Assembly (NCBI RefSeq): GCF_024171815.1
Contig: NZ_JAMTCJ010000001.1
Span: forward strand, 1,116,001 to 1,180,000
Source of the DNA: Williamsia maris
GTDB lineage: Bacteria > Actinomycetota > Actinomycetes > Mycobacteriales > Mycobacteriaceae
Direction: 5' to 3'
DNA length: 64,000 nt
Part shown: positions 37,064 through 45,674 of the stretch, one piece after another
Position numbering within the stretch: the first letter of the stretch is position 1
How the letters are laid out: every line of letters begins with the position of its first letter
Notes under the pieces: generated by a model
Database searches by the model: none
Told to the model about the DNA's origin: nothing
What the model saw: the letters and a program-made list of their open reading frames with translations, nothing else
Position numbers and translations under genes: made by a program

Positions 37064-37375
37064 TCAGACCTTGCGGAACCACTTCTTGTTCTGGATCGAG
37101 TCGACCCGGGGACGGACGTCGACCAGGTAGACCAGCACGGCGACGATCCCGATGATGCCGAAGATGCCCAGGAGTCCGAAGAGCCAGAGGAACAGGGTCG
37201 CGACGACCAGGATGCTGACCCAGATCACCTTGCTCTGACGATCGACGGCCGGGAACGCATCGGGCCGCTGGATCGCGGCATGGATGAGTGCGATCACTGC
37301 CGCGACACCGGCGATCACGGTGAGGATCAGCACGAAGAAGCTGCGGGAGTAGTCCAACACGGAGACGAAGTTCAC
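37064..37375 (-). CDS. DUF2516 small membrane protein (Rv0476-like)
   Basis: A 103-residue protein with three hydrophobic segments (about 9-30, 47-64 and 66-86) and a basic tail DSIQNKKWFRKV. It belongs to DUF2516, a family confined to actinobacteria and found beside hbhA in M. tuberculosis as well. The function is unknown. The GTG start has a clear TAGACT -10 six bases upstream (37382-37387), so the gene has its own leaderless promoter even though hbhA lies just upstream. Confidence 0.82.
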   Translation of the reverse strand: MNFVSVLDYSRSFFVLILTVIAGVAAVIALIHAAIQRPDAFPAVDRQSKVIWVSILVVATLFLWLFGLLGIFGIIGIVAVLVYLVDVRPRVDSIQNKKWFRKV

Positions 37376-37440
37376 GCGCGCAGTCTAACCGGTGGGTAAT
37401 GCCCTGTTTGTCGCACTCACGCGACCCCGGACACGACGAC

Positions 37441-37473
37441 GCCCCCGGTGGACTCGATGAGTTCACCGGGGGC
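37441..37473 (-). terminator. Terminator-like hairpin after hbhA
   Basis: Perfect ten-base arms GCCCCCGGTG and CACCGGGGGC around a 13-base loop, 23 bases past the hbhA stop. Confidence 0.65.
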
Positions 37474-37496
37474 GCGGTCGAGCTGGTACGGAAGGG

Positions 37497-38168
37497 TTAC
37501 TTCGCAGCCTTCTTGGCCGGGGCCTTCTTGGCCGGGGTGGCCTTCTTGGCCGGAGCCTTCTTGGCGGGCGCCTTCTTGGCCGGGGCCTTCTTCGCGGCGA
37601 CGGGCTCGTTCTTCAGCTCGTCGAGCTTCTTGGCCGGCGAGTCCTTGGCGCCACGGCCCTTGGCCTCGACGGTGCCCGCGGCGCCGGCGACCTTGCCCGA
37701 GGCGAGGTTGGCGAGCTTGGCGGCGCGCTCGCCGACGGCCTTGGTCTGCGACGAGATGGTGCCCAGCGCGTCCTCGGTCAGGTCGATCGCGTCGTTGTAG
37801 GCCTTCTCCGCCTTCGACACGTTCTCCTGGAACTCGGGCTGCTGACGCAGGCGCTCGACGGTCTCCTCGCCGCGCTCGGCGAGCGAGTTGTAGATGCCGG
37901 TGGCGACCTCGATGTAGGCCTCGGCGACCTTGCGCAGCTCCTCCTGGGTGAAGCGGGTACGCAGCTCGTCGATGCCGGCCGGGACGTCCTCGGGCAGCGA
38001 GTTCAGGCGCTCACGGGTCTCCTCGATGCGGGTCTGCGCGGTCTCGGCAGCCGCCTCGGTGCGCTCGCGGAGCTGGCTGAGGACCTCGTTGACCTGCTGC
38101 AGGGCGAGGTCGCCCGCGCCGACTGCGGCGAAGATCGGGGTGGTGATCTTACGATCTGACTTGCTCAT
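37497..38168 (-). CDS. hbhA: Heparin-binding hemagglutinin homologue HbhA
   Basis: A 223-residue surface-associated protein. An N-terminal helical coiled-coil part (about 15-175) is followed by a lysine/alanine/proline tail of PAKKA repeats (about 177-223) like the heparan-sulfate-binding and methylated tail of mycobacterial HbhA. In non-pathogens the protein may act in cell aggregation, lipid-body handling or cell shape. The tail is nearly all P, A and K, so the DNA is locally repetitive. GAGGGAG precedes the ATG. The XRE regulator lies just upstream, as Rv0474 precedes hbhA in M. tuberculosis. Confidence 0.9.
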   Translation of the reverse strand: MSKSDRKITTPIFAAVGAGDLALQQVNEVLSQLRERTEAAAETAQTRIEETRERLNSLPEDVPAGIDELRTRFTQEELRKVAEAYIEVATGIYNSLAERGEETVERLRQQPEFQENVSKAEKAYNDAIDLTEDALGTISSQTKAVGERAAKLANLASGKVAGAAGTVEAKGRGAKDSPAKKLDELKNEPVAAKKAPAKKAPAKKAPAKKATPAKKAPAKKAAK

Positions 38169-38247
38169 GCTGTCTCCCTCATTTGACTGATCTGGTGATG
38201 TCGGCGCGGTGGTCGCGACCGATGGATTCTCGAATAACCATGTGCTG

Positions 38248-38685
38248 CTAGGACTTCGCGGAGTCCGAGCTGTTCTCTCTGCAGAACGACTCGTAGATCT
38301 CCAGCAGCATCTGCTTCTGTCGCTCACTGATCGCCGAATCGACGAGCAGCGCGTCGCGCACAGGGCTGGCTGGGCGTTCTTCGAGAATGCCGGCGCGCAC
38401 ATAGAGCACTTCGGCCGACACGCGCAGACCCTTGGCGATCTGCGCCAGCACATCGGCGGAGGGCTTGCGCAGCCCTCGTTCGATCTGACTGAGATACGGG
38501 TTGCTCACGCCTGCGCGCTCCGCCAACTGACGTAGCGACACCTCCGCGGCGACCCGCTGAGACCGGATGAATCCACCGATGTCCAGTGCGGCACTGGCAA
38601 CGCCCGCGACCGCTCGACTGGCTGCATCCTCGGAATCGACGTCAGCTGACGTGTTCTCCGTGGGATCAACCGCCTCTGGCTTCAT
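38248..38685 (-). CDS. XRE-family regulator (Rv0474-like)
   Basis: A 145-residue repressor-type protein. A disordered acidic N-terminus (1-45) leads into a helix-turn-helix (about 52-108, SLRQLAERAGVSNPYLSQIERG) and a short C-terminal helix. A strong AGGAGG site fixes the ATG at 38685. The homologous position in M. tuberculosis is Rv0474, reported as a copper-responsive repressor. The promoter carries a 7-base inverted repeat around its -35, suggesting autoregulation. The gene is 79 bases upstream of hbhA. Confidence 0.85.
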   Translation of the reverse strand: MKPEAVDPTENTSADVDSEDAASRAVAGVASAALDIGGFIRSQRVAAEVSLRQLAERAGVSNPYLSQIERGLRKPSADVLAQIAKGLRVSAEVLYVRAGILEERPASPVRDALLVDSAISERQKQMLLEIYESFCRENSSDSAKS

Positions 38686-38712
38686 CGGTAACCTCCTCTG
38701 GTTCCGATCGCC

Positions 38713-38747
38713 AGTATTCGCATGAGTGCTAGCAAATGCAAGCACTC
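38713..38747 (-). promoter_or_regulatory. Promoter and operator of the XRE regulator
   Basis: On the minus strand TTGCAT (38736-38741) and AATACT (38713-38718) are separated by 17 bases, a good sigma-70-type promoter. The -35 is enclosed by the inverted repeat GAGTGCT-N10-AGCACTC (38724-38747), a likely repressor site. Confidence 0.6.
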
Positions 38748-38785
38748 AGCTAATTTTCCCCGTCATAAGTGGTCGACGCCACATT

Positions 38786-40123
38786 TCAGGAGAACAACAG
38801 CACCGACACCGAGTAGATGGCGAGACCGGCGAGCGAGCCGACGACCGTGCCGTTGATGCGGATGAACTGCAGATCGCGGCCGACCTGCAGCTCGATCTTG
38901 CGGCTGGTGTCCTCGGCGTCCCACCCGCGCACGGTCTCGGTGATCACCGAGACGATCTCGGTCGCATAGTTGTTCGCGACGTGGCGGGCGACGCGCACGG
39001 TCCACATGTTCATCTTGGCCTGCAACGGCTCGTCGTTGCTGACGCGTGTGGCGACCTTGATGACCGCGTCGGCGAGGTTGGAGCGCAGCGTGCTGTCGGG
39101 GTCGTCGAGGGCCTGTCCCAGCACCGCCTTGGCCGAGCGCCACGCCGTCGAGGCCGCACCGGCGACCTCGTCGCGGCCGATGAACTCGTCCTTGATCTGC
39201 TCGAGACGGGCAATGGTCTCGGGATCGTGCTGGAGGTCCTGGGCGAACTGTTCGAGGAACTCGTTCATCGCCCGACGGATGTCGTGGTCGGGGTCGGTCC
39301 GCACCTTGTCGGTGTAGTCGACGAGTTCACGGTGGATCCGGTCGCCCACCACGGCGTTGAGGAACTTCGGCGCCCACGCGGGCCCGTCCTTGTCGATGAC
39401 CTTGTCGATCAGGCCCTGACTGCCCTCCGCCCAGTCGTGCGCGCGGTCGCACAGCATCTGGATGACCGGCGCGAGACGGTTCTCCTCGATGAGCGACTCC
39501 AGGACACGGCCGGCCGGCGGGCCCCACTGGGGCTCGGCCATCCAGCGCATCCCGGCGACGATGAACTGTTCGATGTCGTCGTCCTGGAGCATCTCCCCGG
39601 CGAGTCCGATGGCACGAGACGCCTCTGCACTGACCCGGGGCGAGTTCTTCGGATCGGCCAGCCACCGCGAGACGCGCTGCGGCAGTTCCAGCTTCGACAC
39701 CTGCCCCTCGATGACCGAGGGGGTCATGAAGTTCTGTTCGACGAAATCGCCGAGCTGCTCACCGATCTGGTCCTTCTTGCGACGGATCAGGGCGGTGTGC
39801 GGGATCGGCAGCCCGAGGGGCTGGCGGAACAACGCGGTGACGGCGAACCAGTCGGCGAGCGCACCGACCATGCCCGCCTCGGACGCGGCCCGGACGTAGG
39901 CCACCCAGCCGGCGGTGTCATCGCCGCCCCGGTCCTCGAGCCATCGGGTGAAGAGGTAGACGAGCGCGGCGAACACCAGCAGTCCGGTGGCCACGATCTT
40001 CATCTTGCGCAGCGAACGGCGGCGTTCGTCGTCGGCGGCGGTACCACCGCTGAGGCCGCCGAGCGTGTTCGGCGACGGGGGCGACACAACGGTGTCGCGC
40101 TCCTGGACATGGGTCGGGTTCAC
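38786..40123 (-). CDS. DUF445 membrane protein (Rv0473-like)
   Basis: A 445-residue protein of the DUF445 family: an N-terminal TM segment (about 40-60), then ASEAGMVGALADWFAVTALFRQPLGLPIPHTALI, long amphipathic helices, and a C-terminal TM hairpin (GTVVGSLAGLAIYSVSVLLF). The role is unknown; family members sit at the envelope. I start at the GTG at 40123 because TAAGAC is seven bases upstream and because the in-frame ATG at 40186 would leave only 24 bases to the divergent tetR start. The ATG start would add 21 residues and cannot be excluded. Confidence 0.82.
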   Translation of the reverse strand: MNPTHVQERDTVVSPPSPNTLGGLSGGTAADDERRRSLRKMKIVATGLLVFAALVYLFTRWLEDRGGDDTAGWVAYVRAASEAGMVGALADWFAVTALFRQPLGLPIPHTALIRRKKDQIGEQLGDFVEQNFMTPSVIEGQVSKLELPQRVSRWLADPKNSPRVSAEASRAIGLAGEMLQDDDIEQFIVAGMRWMAEPQWGPPAGRVLESLIEENRLAPVIQMLCDRAHDWAEGSQGLIDKVIDKDGPAWAPKFLNAVVGDRIHRELVDYTDKVRTDPDHDIRRAMNEFLEQFAQDLQHDPETIARLEQIKDEFIGRDEVAGAASTAWRSAKAVLGQALDDPDSTLRSNLADAVIKVATRVSNDEPLQAKMNMWTVRVARHVANNYATEIVSVITETVRGWDAEDTSRKIELQVGRDLQFIRINGTVVGSLAGLAIYSVSVLLFS

Positions 40124-40210
40124 CCGTCCAGTCTTACCCGAATCGGCCCCATCGGCAGTCACTGCGGCAGCAACGTCGTCGACCATCGTGACCAGCGATA
40201 CTGTTGTGTC

Positions 40211-41002
40211 ATGCCAGCCCGCCACACCACAGCCGCCGCCGCACGCGCCGCCGTGGCCGCGGCAGCGCACGCGACGAAGGGGCTGGAGGCGGCGCTGCGC
40301 GCCACGGCCCCCGCCGAGGCGAACGGCAGCAAGACCGACGGTCGCAAGCAGCGGTGGACGCAGCACAAGGAGGAGCGCCGCACCGAGCTGGTCGACGGGA
40401 CCCTCGAGGCGGTCCGCGTGCTCGGCGCCGACGTGGGGATGGACGAGATCGCCGCCCACATCGGGGTGTCGAAGACCGTCCTCTACCGCTACTTCACCGA
40501 CAAGAACGACCTGAACACCGCGGCGATGGTGCGGTTCATCGAGATCACGCTGCTGCCGCGACTCACCGAGACGCTGGTCGAGGACGTCGACGAGTTCACG
40601 ATGACCCGGGGCGTCATCTCGGTGTACGTGCAGACCATCTCCGACGAGCCGGAGATCTACGCCTTCGTCACCAGTTCGAACTACGCCAGCCCGAAGGTCC
40701 TCGCGGACTCCGAGAAGCTCATCGCGCAGGTGGTCTCCTACGCCATGACCGATCGCCTGTCCGACCGCGACCTCGACACCAGCGGGTTCGAGACCTGGGC
40801 CTACGCCCTCGTCGGCGGGGTGCAGCTGGCCACCCACTGGTGGATGGTGGAGCGGCGCCTGTCACAGGAGGCGCTGATCAACCACCTGACGATGCTGGTG
40901 TGGACGTCGTTCGTGGGCATCACCGAGGTCGGCGGGTCGGCGGAACTGTTCAACGCGCAGGAACACCCGCTGCCGCACTTCCCCTCCGACGCCGCACCGT
41001 GA
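40211..41002 (+). CDS. TetR-family regulator (Rv0472c-like)
   Basis: A 263-residue regulator with a long Ala-rich N-terminal extension (1-55) before the TetR helix-turn-helix (about 66-110, MDEIAAHIGVSKTVLYRYFTDKNDL). The ligand-binding domain follows, and the C-terminus resembles that of Rv0472c-type proteins. It is divergent from the DUF445 gene, which may be a target. GATACT lies eight bases before the ATG. The next genes (DUF4873 and SDR) follow at 17 bases and could be co-regulated. Confidence 0.85.
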   Translation: MPARHTTAAAARAAVAAAAHATKGLEAALRATAPAEANGSKTDGRKQRWTQHKEERRTELVDGTLEAVRVLGADVGMDEIAAHIGVSKTVLYRYFTDKNDLNTAAMVRFIEITLLPRLTETLVEDVDEFTMTRGVISVYVQTISDEPEIYAFVTSSNYASPKVLADSEKLIAQVVSYAMTDRLSDRDLDTSGFETWAYALVGGVQLATHWWMVERRLSQEALINHLTMLVWTSFVGITEVGGSAELFNAQEHPLPHFPSDAAP

Positions 41003-41019
41003 GCATCTAGTCTCCTTCC

Positions 41020-41367
41020 ATGAGCGATGCCGATGAACACGGCCATGACGATGACGACGCGGGGAGTTACTCCGGCCCCGCCACGGTGACCGTCGCCGGG
41101 CGTCGACCCGTCGAGGTCGCCGTGCAGCTGGTCGGCCACTTCGACCCCATCGGTGGGAAGTTCGTGTGGCAGGGTCGTATTCGCGGGTTGTCCGCGGCGT
41201 CGGACCCGGCTGATCCGCCCGTGACCGACGGCACCGACGTCCACATCGCGACCCCTCGGGGCGCCGGCGACGGACTGCTCGCGGCGCAGGATGCATTCGG
41301 CGGCCACGTCGTGACCGGCGTGGGTGCTCCCCCGTTCGCGCAGCTGCCCGACGACGTGGACCGGTGA
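41020..41367 (+). CDS. DUF4873 protein
   Basis: A 115-residue protein with an acidic, histidine-containing N-terminus and the DUF4873 pattern YSGPATVTVAGRRPVEVAVQL...GHFDPIGGKFVWQGRIRG. This domain also occurs fused to flavin monooxygenases; alone its role is unknown. TAGTCT is six bases before the ATG. The stop overlaps the GTG of the following SDR gene by four bases, so their products are made together. Confidence 0.8.
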   Translation: MSDADEHGHDDDDAGSYSGPATVTVAGRRPVEVAVQLVGHFDPIGGKFVWQGRIRGLSAASDPADPPVTDGTDVHIATPRGAGDGLLAAQDAFGGHVVTGVGAPPFAQLPDDVDR

Positions 41368-42203
41368 CCGACCACCGGGTCGCCCTGGTGACCGGCGGCA
41401 GCCGTGGCGTCGGCCGCGGTGTGGCCACCGCACTGGGCGCGGCCGGGTGGACGGTCTATCTCACCGGTCGTGGCAGCACCGACCCCGACGACCCTCTCGG
41501 TCGGGTCGCGGCCGACATCACCGCGGCGGGCGGGCGCGCCCACGCGGTGACCTGCGACCACGTCGACGACGACCAGGTGGCCGAGGTCTTCGCCCGGATC
41601 CGCACCGACGAGTCGCGGTTGGATCTGCTCGTCAACAACGTCTGGGCCGCACCACGGGGTTTCGGCGGTTTCAGCGACACGTTCTGGCAGCGGCCGATCT
41701 CGGACTGGGACACCCTGATCGAGGTGGGTCTCCGGTCGCACTACGTCGCCTCGGTGCACGCCGCGCAGACAATGGTCCCGCAGGGCTCCGGGCTGCTGGT
41801 CAACATCTCGTCGTTCGGGTCACGGGGTCATCTGCACTCGGTGCTCTACGGGATGAGCAAGACCGCGCTGGACAAGATGTCGTTCGACATGGGCCACGAA
41901 CTCACCGGCACCGGGGTCACGGCGATCAGCCTGTGGCTCGGCCTCATCCGCACCGAACTGCTCCTCTCGCTCGGCATGGACGAGTTCGCCGGGTTCTCGC
42001 TCGAACGCGCCGAGGACCCGACGTTCGTCGGACGTGTGATCGACGCGCTGGCCGCCGATCCCGAACTGGGTACCCACAACGGCGCGACGCTCGTCAGCGC
42101 GGAGTTGGGTGCGGGCTACGGACTCACCAACGACAACGGCAGCCGACCGGACTCGCACCGCGAGGCCTTCGGTGGCGGCGGCCTGTTCCCACCGGAAGGG
42201 TGA
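41364..42203 (+). CDS. Short-chain dehydrogenase/reductase (DHRS1-like)
   Basis: A 279-residue SDR with TGGSRGVGRG (about 10-19), LLVNNVW and the catalytic YGMSK motif. The long substrate loop and C-terminal RxDSHREAFGGGGLF-type tail resemble DHRS1-like enzymes. It is translationally coupled to the DUF4873 gene and followed five bases later by ppk2, so the group TetR-DUF4873-SDR-PPK2 may be one transcription unit. The substrate is unknown. Confidence 0.85.
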   Translation: MTDHRVALVTGGSRGVGRGVATALGAAGWTVYLTGRGSTDPDDPLGRVAADITAAGGRAHAVTCDHVDDDQVAEVFARIRTDESRLDLLVNNVWAAPRGFGGFSDTFWQRPISDWDTLIEVGLRSHYVASVHAAQTMVPQGSGLLVNISSFGSRGHLHSVLYGMSKTALDKMSFDMGHELTGTGVTAISLWLGLIRTELLLSLGMDEFAGFSLERAEDPTFVGRVIDALAADPELGTHNGATLVSAELGAGYGLTNDNGSRPDSHREAFGGGGLFPPEG

Positions 42204-42208
42204 GGTAG

Positions 42209-43081
42209 ATGAGCAAGACCAAGGACCTGGGCAGCAGCAAGAAGCCGGACCGCATCCGATCGTCGACGCTCCGACCGGAGACACTCGGGCGGCTCGACAC
42301 CATCGACACCCGTGCGAAACCCGGTTTCGACGGGTCGAAGTCGGACGGCGCGAAGCTCCTCACGAAGCGCGGTGAACGTCTGGCCGGTTTGCAGGAGTTG
42401 CTCTACGCGGGCGGACGCAGCGGGGACACGCGGTCGGTGCTGCTGGTCCTGCAGGGGATGGACACCTCGGGCAAGGGCGGGATCGTGCGCCACGTGATGG
42501 GCATGGTCGACCCGCAGGGGGTGTCGCACGCGTCGTTCGGGAAGCCGACCGACGAGGAGCTGGAACACGACTTCCTGTGGCGCATCAAGAAGAAGCTTCC
42601 CGATCCCGGCCAGATCGGGGTGTTCGACCGGTCGCACTACGAGGACGTCCTCGTCGTGCGGGTGCATGATCTGGTCCCGATGCCGGTGTGGCAGAAACGG
42701 TATGAGGAGATCAACGCGTTCGAGCGTGAACTCGTCGACGCCGGCACCACCGTCGTCAAGGCGATGTTGCACATCTCCCCCGACGCACAGCGCGAGCGCC
42801 TGGCCAAGCGTCTCGACCGGCCCGACAAGTACTGGAAGTTCAACCCCGCCGACATCGACGAGCGCGCGTACTGGTCGGGCTACCAGGAGGCCTATCAGGC
42901 GATGCTGGAGGAGACCGACACCGACGTCGCACCCTGGCACGTCGTGCCGGCCGACCGCAAATGGTATGCGCGGCTGGCGATCACCGAGCTGGTCATCGAC
43001 GCCTTGGAGGCCATGGACCTCGGGTGGCCGGACCCCGACTTCGATGTCGAACACGAGAAGAAGCGCCTCGCCGAGAGCTGA
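42209..43081 (+). CDS. Polyphosphate kinase 2 family, PPK2_rel_1 subtype
   Basis: A 290-residue P-loop kinase that moves phosphate between polyphosphate and nucleotides. Walker A is GMDTSGKGG (about 88-96), Walker B is GVFDRSHYEDVL, and the lid arginines lie in WKFNPADIDERAYW. These motifs match the subtype with roughly 270-300 residues often called polyphosphate:AMP/ADP phosphotransferase (class II/III-like), distinct from the EGRDAAGKGG subtype at 61163. A GGTAG-type site precedes the ATG. Its last 187 bases overlap, antisense, the open frame of the rhomboid-like gene. Confidence 0.88.
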   Translation: MSKTKDLGSSKKPDRIRSSTLRPETLGRLDTIDTRAKPGFDGSKSDGAKLLTKRGERLAGLQELLYAGGRSGDTRSVLLVLQGMDTSGKGGIVRHVMGMVDPQGVSHASFGKPTDEELEHDFLWRIKKKLPDPGQIGVFDRSHYEDVLVVRVHDLVPMPVWQKRYEEINAFERELVDAGTTVVKAMLHISPDAQRERLAKRLDRPDKYWKFNPADIDERAYWSGYQEAYQAMLEETDTDVAPWHVVPADRKWYARLAITELVIDALEAMDLGWPDPDFDVEHEKKRLAES

Positions 43082-43731
43082 CGCGGGATCGTCAGCAGAG
43101 TTTCCCGGTGAGCGGGAGAGTTTGCTGACGATCCGACACCGCGGGTCAGCGGGTAGCAGGCGAGCCCGATGAGCACGGCCGAGAAGTGTCCGAGGTTGGT
43201 GACACCGACATCGACGATCAGCGGTGTCAGGCAACAGGTCACGATGACCGCGACGTACACCGCACGCCACCGACCGGTGAACCGGTAGGCGAGCACACCC
43301 ATGATGGCGAACATGAAGTAGCTGACGCCGACGTCACGCATCGACACCTCCGACGGCCCGGCGAACCCTGCGTAGATCGCCAGCCAGAGCGCGCCCTGAC
43401 TGATGTAGGTGGCCAGCACGTGACCGGCGACCCCGACCATGAGCCACCGGCGCGCGCCCAGCCAGTGCTCGGTCGGGACGAGGAGCACGCCGAAGAACAG
43501 CGCGTACGGGAGCCAGTAGGCGCCGTCGAGCCAGACGAGGCTCGACGCCAGCACCGACAGCGGCTCACGCGAGAGATGTACGAGGTCGGTCGACGACTCG
43601 GCCAACCACCTCGACACCGTCGCCGCCGACACCGCGTGCTGCACGATCGTGGTGATCAGCAGCACCAGCAACCACGCCGTGGTCAACGGCGCGCGGGCGA
43701 AGTGCGTCCGTACCGAGCGCGCGAGTTCCAT
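42895..43731 (-). CDS. Rhomboid-like membrane protein with apparent 3' read-through into ppk2
   Basis: The first ~195 residues form about six TM helices with the rhomboid-like layout EHWLGARRWLMVGVAGHVLATYI...RDVGVSYFMFAIMGVLAYR; GVSY stands where active rhomboids have GxSG, so protease activity is uncertain. After CYPLTRGVG the frame stays open through a terminator-like hairpin and 187 bases of antisense ppk2 to a stop at 42895, giving 278 residues with a low-complexity, Ser/Arg-rich tail. The natural end is probably near 43145, which would mean a lost stop or small indel. The start is the ATG before LARSVRTHFARAPL. Confidence 0.65.
   Translation of the reverse strand: MELARSVRTHFARAPLTTAWLLVLLITTIVQHAVSAATVSRWLAESSTDLVHLSREPLSVLASSLVWLDGAYWLPYALFFGVLLVPTEHWLGARRWLMVGVAGHVLATYISQGALWLAIYAGFAGPSEVSMRDVGVSYFMFAIMGVLAYRFTGRWRAVYVAVIVTCCLTPLIVDVGVTNLGHFSAVLIGLACYPLTRGVGSSANSPAHRETLLTIPRQLSARRFFSCSTSKSGSGHPRSMASKASMTSSVIASRAYHLRSAGTTCQGATSVSVSSSIA
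43086..43134. terminator. Large hairpin between ppk2 and the rhomboid-like gene
   Basis: Perfect 12-base arms (43086-43097 and 43123-43134) enclose a loop that can partly pair (CCCG/CGGG). It starts five bases after the ppk2 stop. It falls inside the apparent 3' reading frame of the minus-strand gene. Confidence 0.65.
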
Positions 43732-43795
43732 GCGCTCGACACTGCCGACGCCGCCTGTGGCCGCACTCGTCTGCGGCTGTGAGGTCGCTGGGTGC

Positions 43796-44539
43796 TCAGA
43801 CCGGCCGATACCCGGCGCCCACACGACCCACACGGTCGAGGTCGGCGAGGATCGCGCCCATCGACGTGGCGGCCAGCGGGGTCCGCGCGGCATCGGCACG
43901 CGTCGAACACGAGGGATACGCGGATCCGGCGACGCCGGAGTAGACGACGCTCCCACGCAACAGTCCGACGACGCGGTCGCCAGCGACGACCGGGCCACCG
44001 GAATCACCGGGTTGCGCGCAGGTCGCGACGATGATCGTGGTCGCCGACAGCCGACGGAGCACCGGTCCGCAGCTGTAGCCGGTGGTTCGCCCCTGCTTGC
44101 AGGCCGTCGCACCGATGGCGGGGTCCCTTCCGATGCCTGCGATGACAACCCGGCCACGAGCGGCGGTCGGTCGGACCTTCCCGGTGTCGAAGCCGATCAC
44201 CGCGTAGTCGAGTCCGGACACCGACGACGGTGCGGCGGTTCGTGTCGACGCTCGGACGACTCCGATCACGCCGGAACCCGCTGCATTCTCGAGTCGCACC
44301 GTCTCGCCGACGCTCGCACAGTGGCCCGCGGTGAGCCCGACCAGTCCGCCGAAGCGGTCGCGACCGATCGAGTTCAGAGTGCACAACTGCGCCGACGACC
44401 CGGTGCCGATGAGCACTCCGGCGCCGCCGCCGACGGTCACGTTCGGCGCGGCCTGCGCCGACCCGAGACCGCCCGACACCGACGCGATCACGAGGGCCAC
44501 GACCAGAACCGACAATCGGACCCGCCGGCGAGCAGTCAT
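43796..44539 (-). CDS. Secreted trypsin-like serine protease (S1 family)
   Basis: A 247-residue protein with a Sec signal (about 1-31, ending AQAAP). The catalytic triad is visible: histidine in LTAGHCAS, aspartate in GLDYAVIGF and serine in CAQPGDSGGPVV. Cysteine pairs near the histidine and in the C-terminal third suggest two disulfides, as in streptogrisin-type enzymes. A GGTGGAG site lies close to the ATG at 44539. The substrate is unknown. It stands alone between the rhomboid-like gene and fadB2. Confidence 0.85.
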   Translation of the reverse strand: MTARRRVRLSVLVVALVIASVSGGLGSAQAAPNVTVGGGAGVLIGTGSSAQLCTLNSIGRDRFGGLVGLTAGHCASVGETVRLENAAGSGVIGVVRASTRTAAPSSVSGLDYAVIGFDTGKVRPTAARGRVVIAGIGRDPAIGATACKQGRTTGYSCGPVLRRLSATTIIVATCAQPGDSGGPVVAGDRVVGLLRGSVVYSGVAGSAYPSCSTRADAARTPLAATSMGAILADLDRVGRVGAGYRPV

Positions 44540-44621
44540 CTCCACCTCACACCTGCGCCACCGGTTCGGTGACGTGGGAGAAGTAAACACCGCCGCCGGC
44601 GATCCGGCGCGGGGAATGCGT

Positions 44622-45494
44622 CTACTTCTTGGCGTACTCGTAGAAGCCGTGTCCGGACTTCTTGCCGAGGCGCCCGGCCTCGACGAGGCGCAGGAGCAGC
44701 GGCGGCGGTGCGTACAGCGGCTCCTTGTACTCGTCGAACATCTTGTCGGCGATGGACTTCACGGTGTCGAGCCCCACGAGGTCGGTGAGCTTGAGCGGAC
44801 CCATCGGGTGCGCGCACCCCAGGACCATGCCCTTGTCGACGTCCTCGGCGGTGGCGAAGCCGCTCTCCACCATGCGGATCGCGGAGAGCAGGTACGGCAC
44901 CAGCAGGGCGTTGACGATGAAGCCCGAGCGGTCGGCCGAACGCACGACCTGCTTGCCGAGGATCTCACCGGCGAACTGCTCGGCGCGGGCGGAGACCGCG
45001 TCCGACGTCGCGAGGCTGGTGATCAGCTCGACCAGCGGCAACACCGGGACAGGGTTGAAGAAGTGCATGCCGATGACCCGCTCGGGGTTGGCGGTGGCCA
45101 CACCGAGTCGCGTGATCGGGATCGAGGAGGTGTTGGAGGCGAGGACGGCGTCGGGGTCGGTGACGACCTTGTCGAGCTCGGCGAAGACCTTCGTCTTGAT
45201 CGTCTCGTCCTCGATGATGGCCTCGCACACGATCTGGCGATCGGCGAAGTCGGCGAGGTCGGAGGTGAAACGCAGGTTGTCGGTGGCCTGTTCGCGTTCG
45301 CGCTCGGTCAGCTTGCCGCTGCTCACGCCGCGGTCGAGCGACTTGAGGATCCGGTCGCGACCGGCGGCGACCAGTTCGGGGGTGTTCTCGTACACCAGGA
45401 CGTCGGCGTGGGCACGTGCGCACACCTCGGCGATGCCTGCGCCCATCTGGCCGGCGCCGATGACACCGACCCGCGAAATCTTCTCGCTAGCCAC
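44622..45494 (-). CDS. fadB2: 3-hydroxybutyryl-CoA dehydrogenase FadB2
   Basis: A 290-residue NAD(P)-dependent dehydrogenase that interconverts acetoacetyl-CoA and 3-hydroxybutyryl-CoA. VGVIGAGQMGAGIA (about 8-21) binds the cofactor, MHFFNPVPVLPLVE holds the catalytic histidine and SGFIVNALLVPYL leads the helical C-terminal domain. AAGGAG five bases before the GTG at 45494 decides the start over an upstream ATG. It lies downstream of aceA on the same strand, separated by a strong terminator; fadB2 follows icl in mycobacteria too. Confidence 0.93.
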   Translation of the reverse strand: MASEKISRVGVIGAGQMGAGIAEVCARAHADVLVYENTPELVAAGRDRILKSLDRGVSSGKLTEREREQATDNLRFTSDLADFADRQIVCEAIIEDETIKTKVFAELDKVVTDPDAVLASNTSSIPITRLGVATANPERVIGMHFFNPVPVLPLVELITSLATSDAVSARAEQFAGEILGKQVVRSADRSGFIVNALLVPYLLSAIRMVESGFATAEDVDKGMVLGCAHPMGPLKLTDLVGLDTVKSIADKMFDEYKEPLYAPPPLLLRLVEAGRLGKKSGHGFYEYAKK

Positions 45495-45608
45495 AACTAC
45501 TCCTTCAACAACACGACGTGAGAATTCAAGATGCTTGCGCAACAACAGATCAAAGGCGAGATGAGGGTAACCCTTATCGGGTACCGACTCAGATGACCGA
45601 AAGACCAG

Positions 45609-45643
45609 CAGGCGGCCCGCAGCGAAACGCTACGGGCCGCCTG
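45609..45643 (-). terminator. Strong terminator after aceA
   Basis: Arms CAGGCGGCCCG and CGGGCCGCCTG with an inner AGCG/CGCT pairing and an AAA loop; one bulged base on each side. It begins 31 bases past the aceA stop. Confidence 0.75.
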
Positions 45644-45674
45644 ACAGGTCGGCGAAGAGTTCCGGGGTGGCGGG

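Noticed and set aside
37497-37640. Repeat element in the hbhA 3' end
   Set aside because: The repetition is explained by the PAKKA-type lysine-rich tail of HbhA; codons vary between units.
38736-38747. Classical CIRCE element for HrcA
   Set aside because: The half-sites are oriented outward (GAGTGCT...AGCACTC) rather than AGCACTC...GAGTGCT, and the spacer is ten bases; kept only as a candidate operator.
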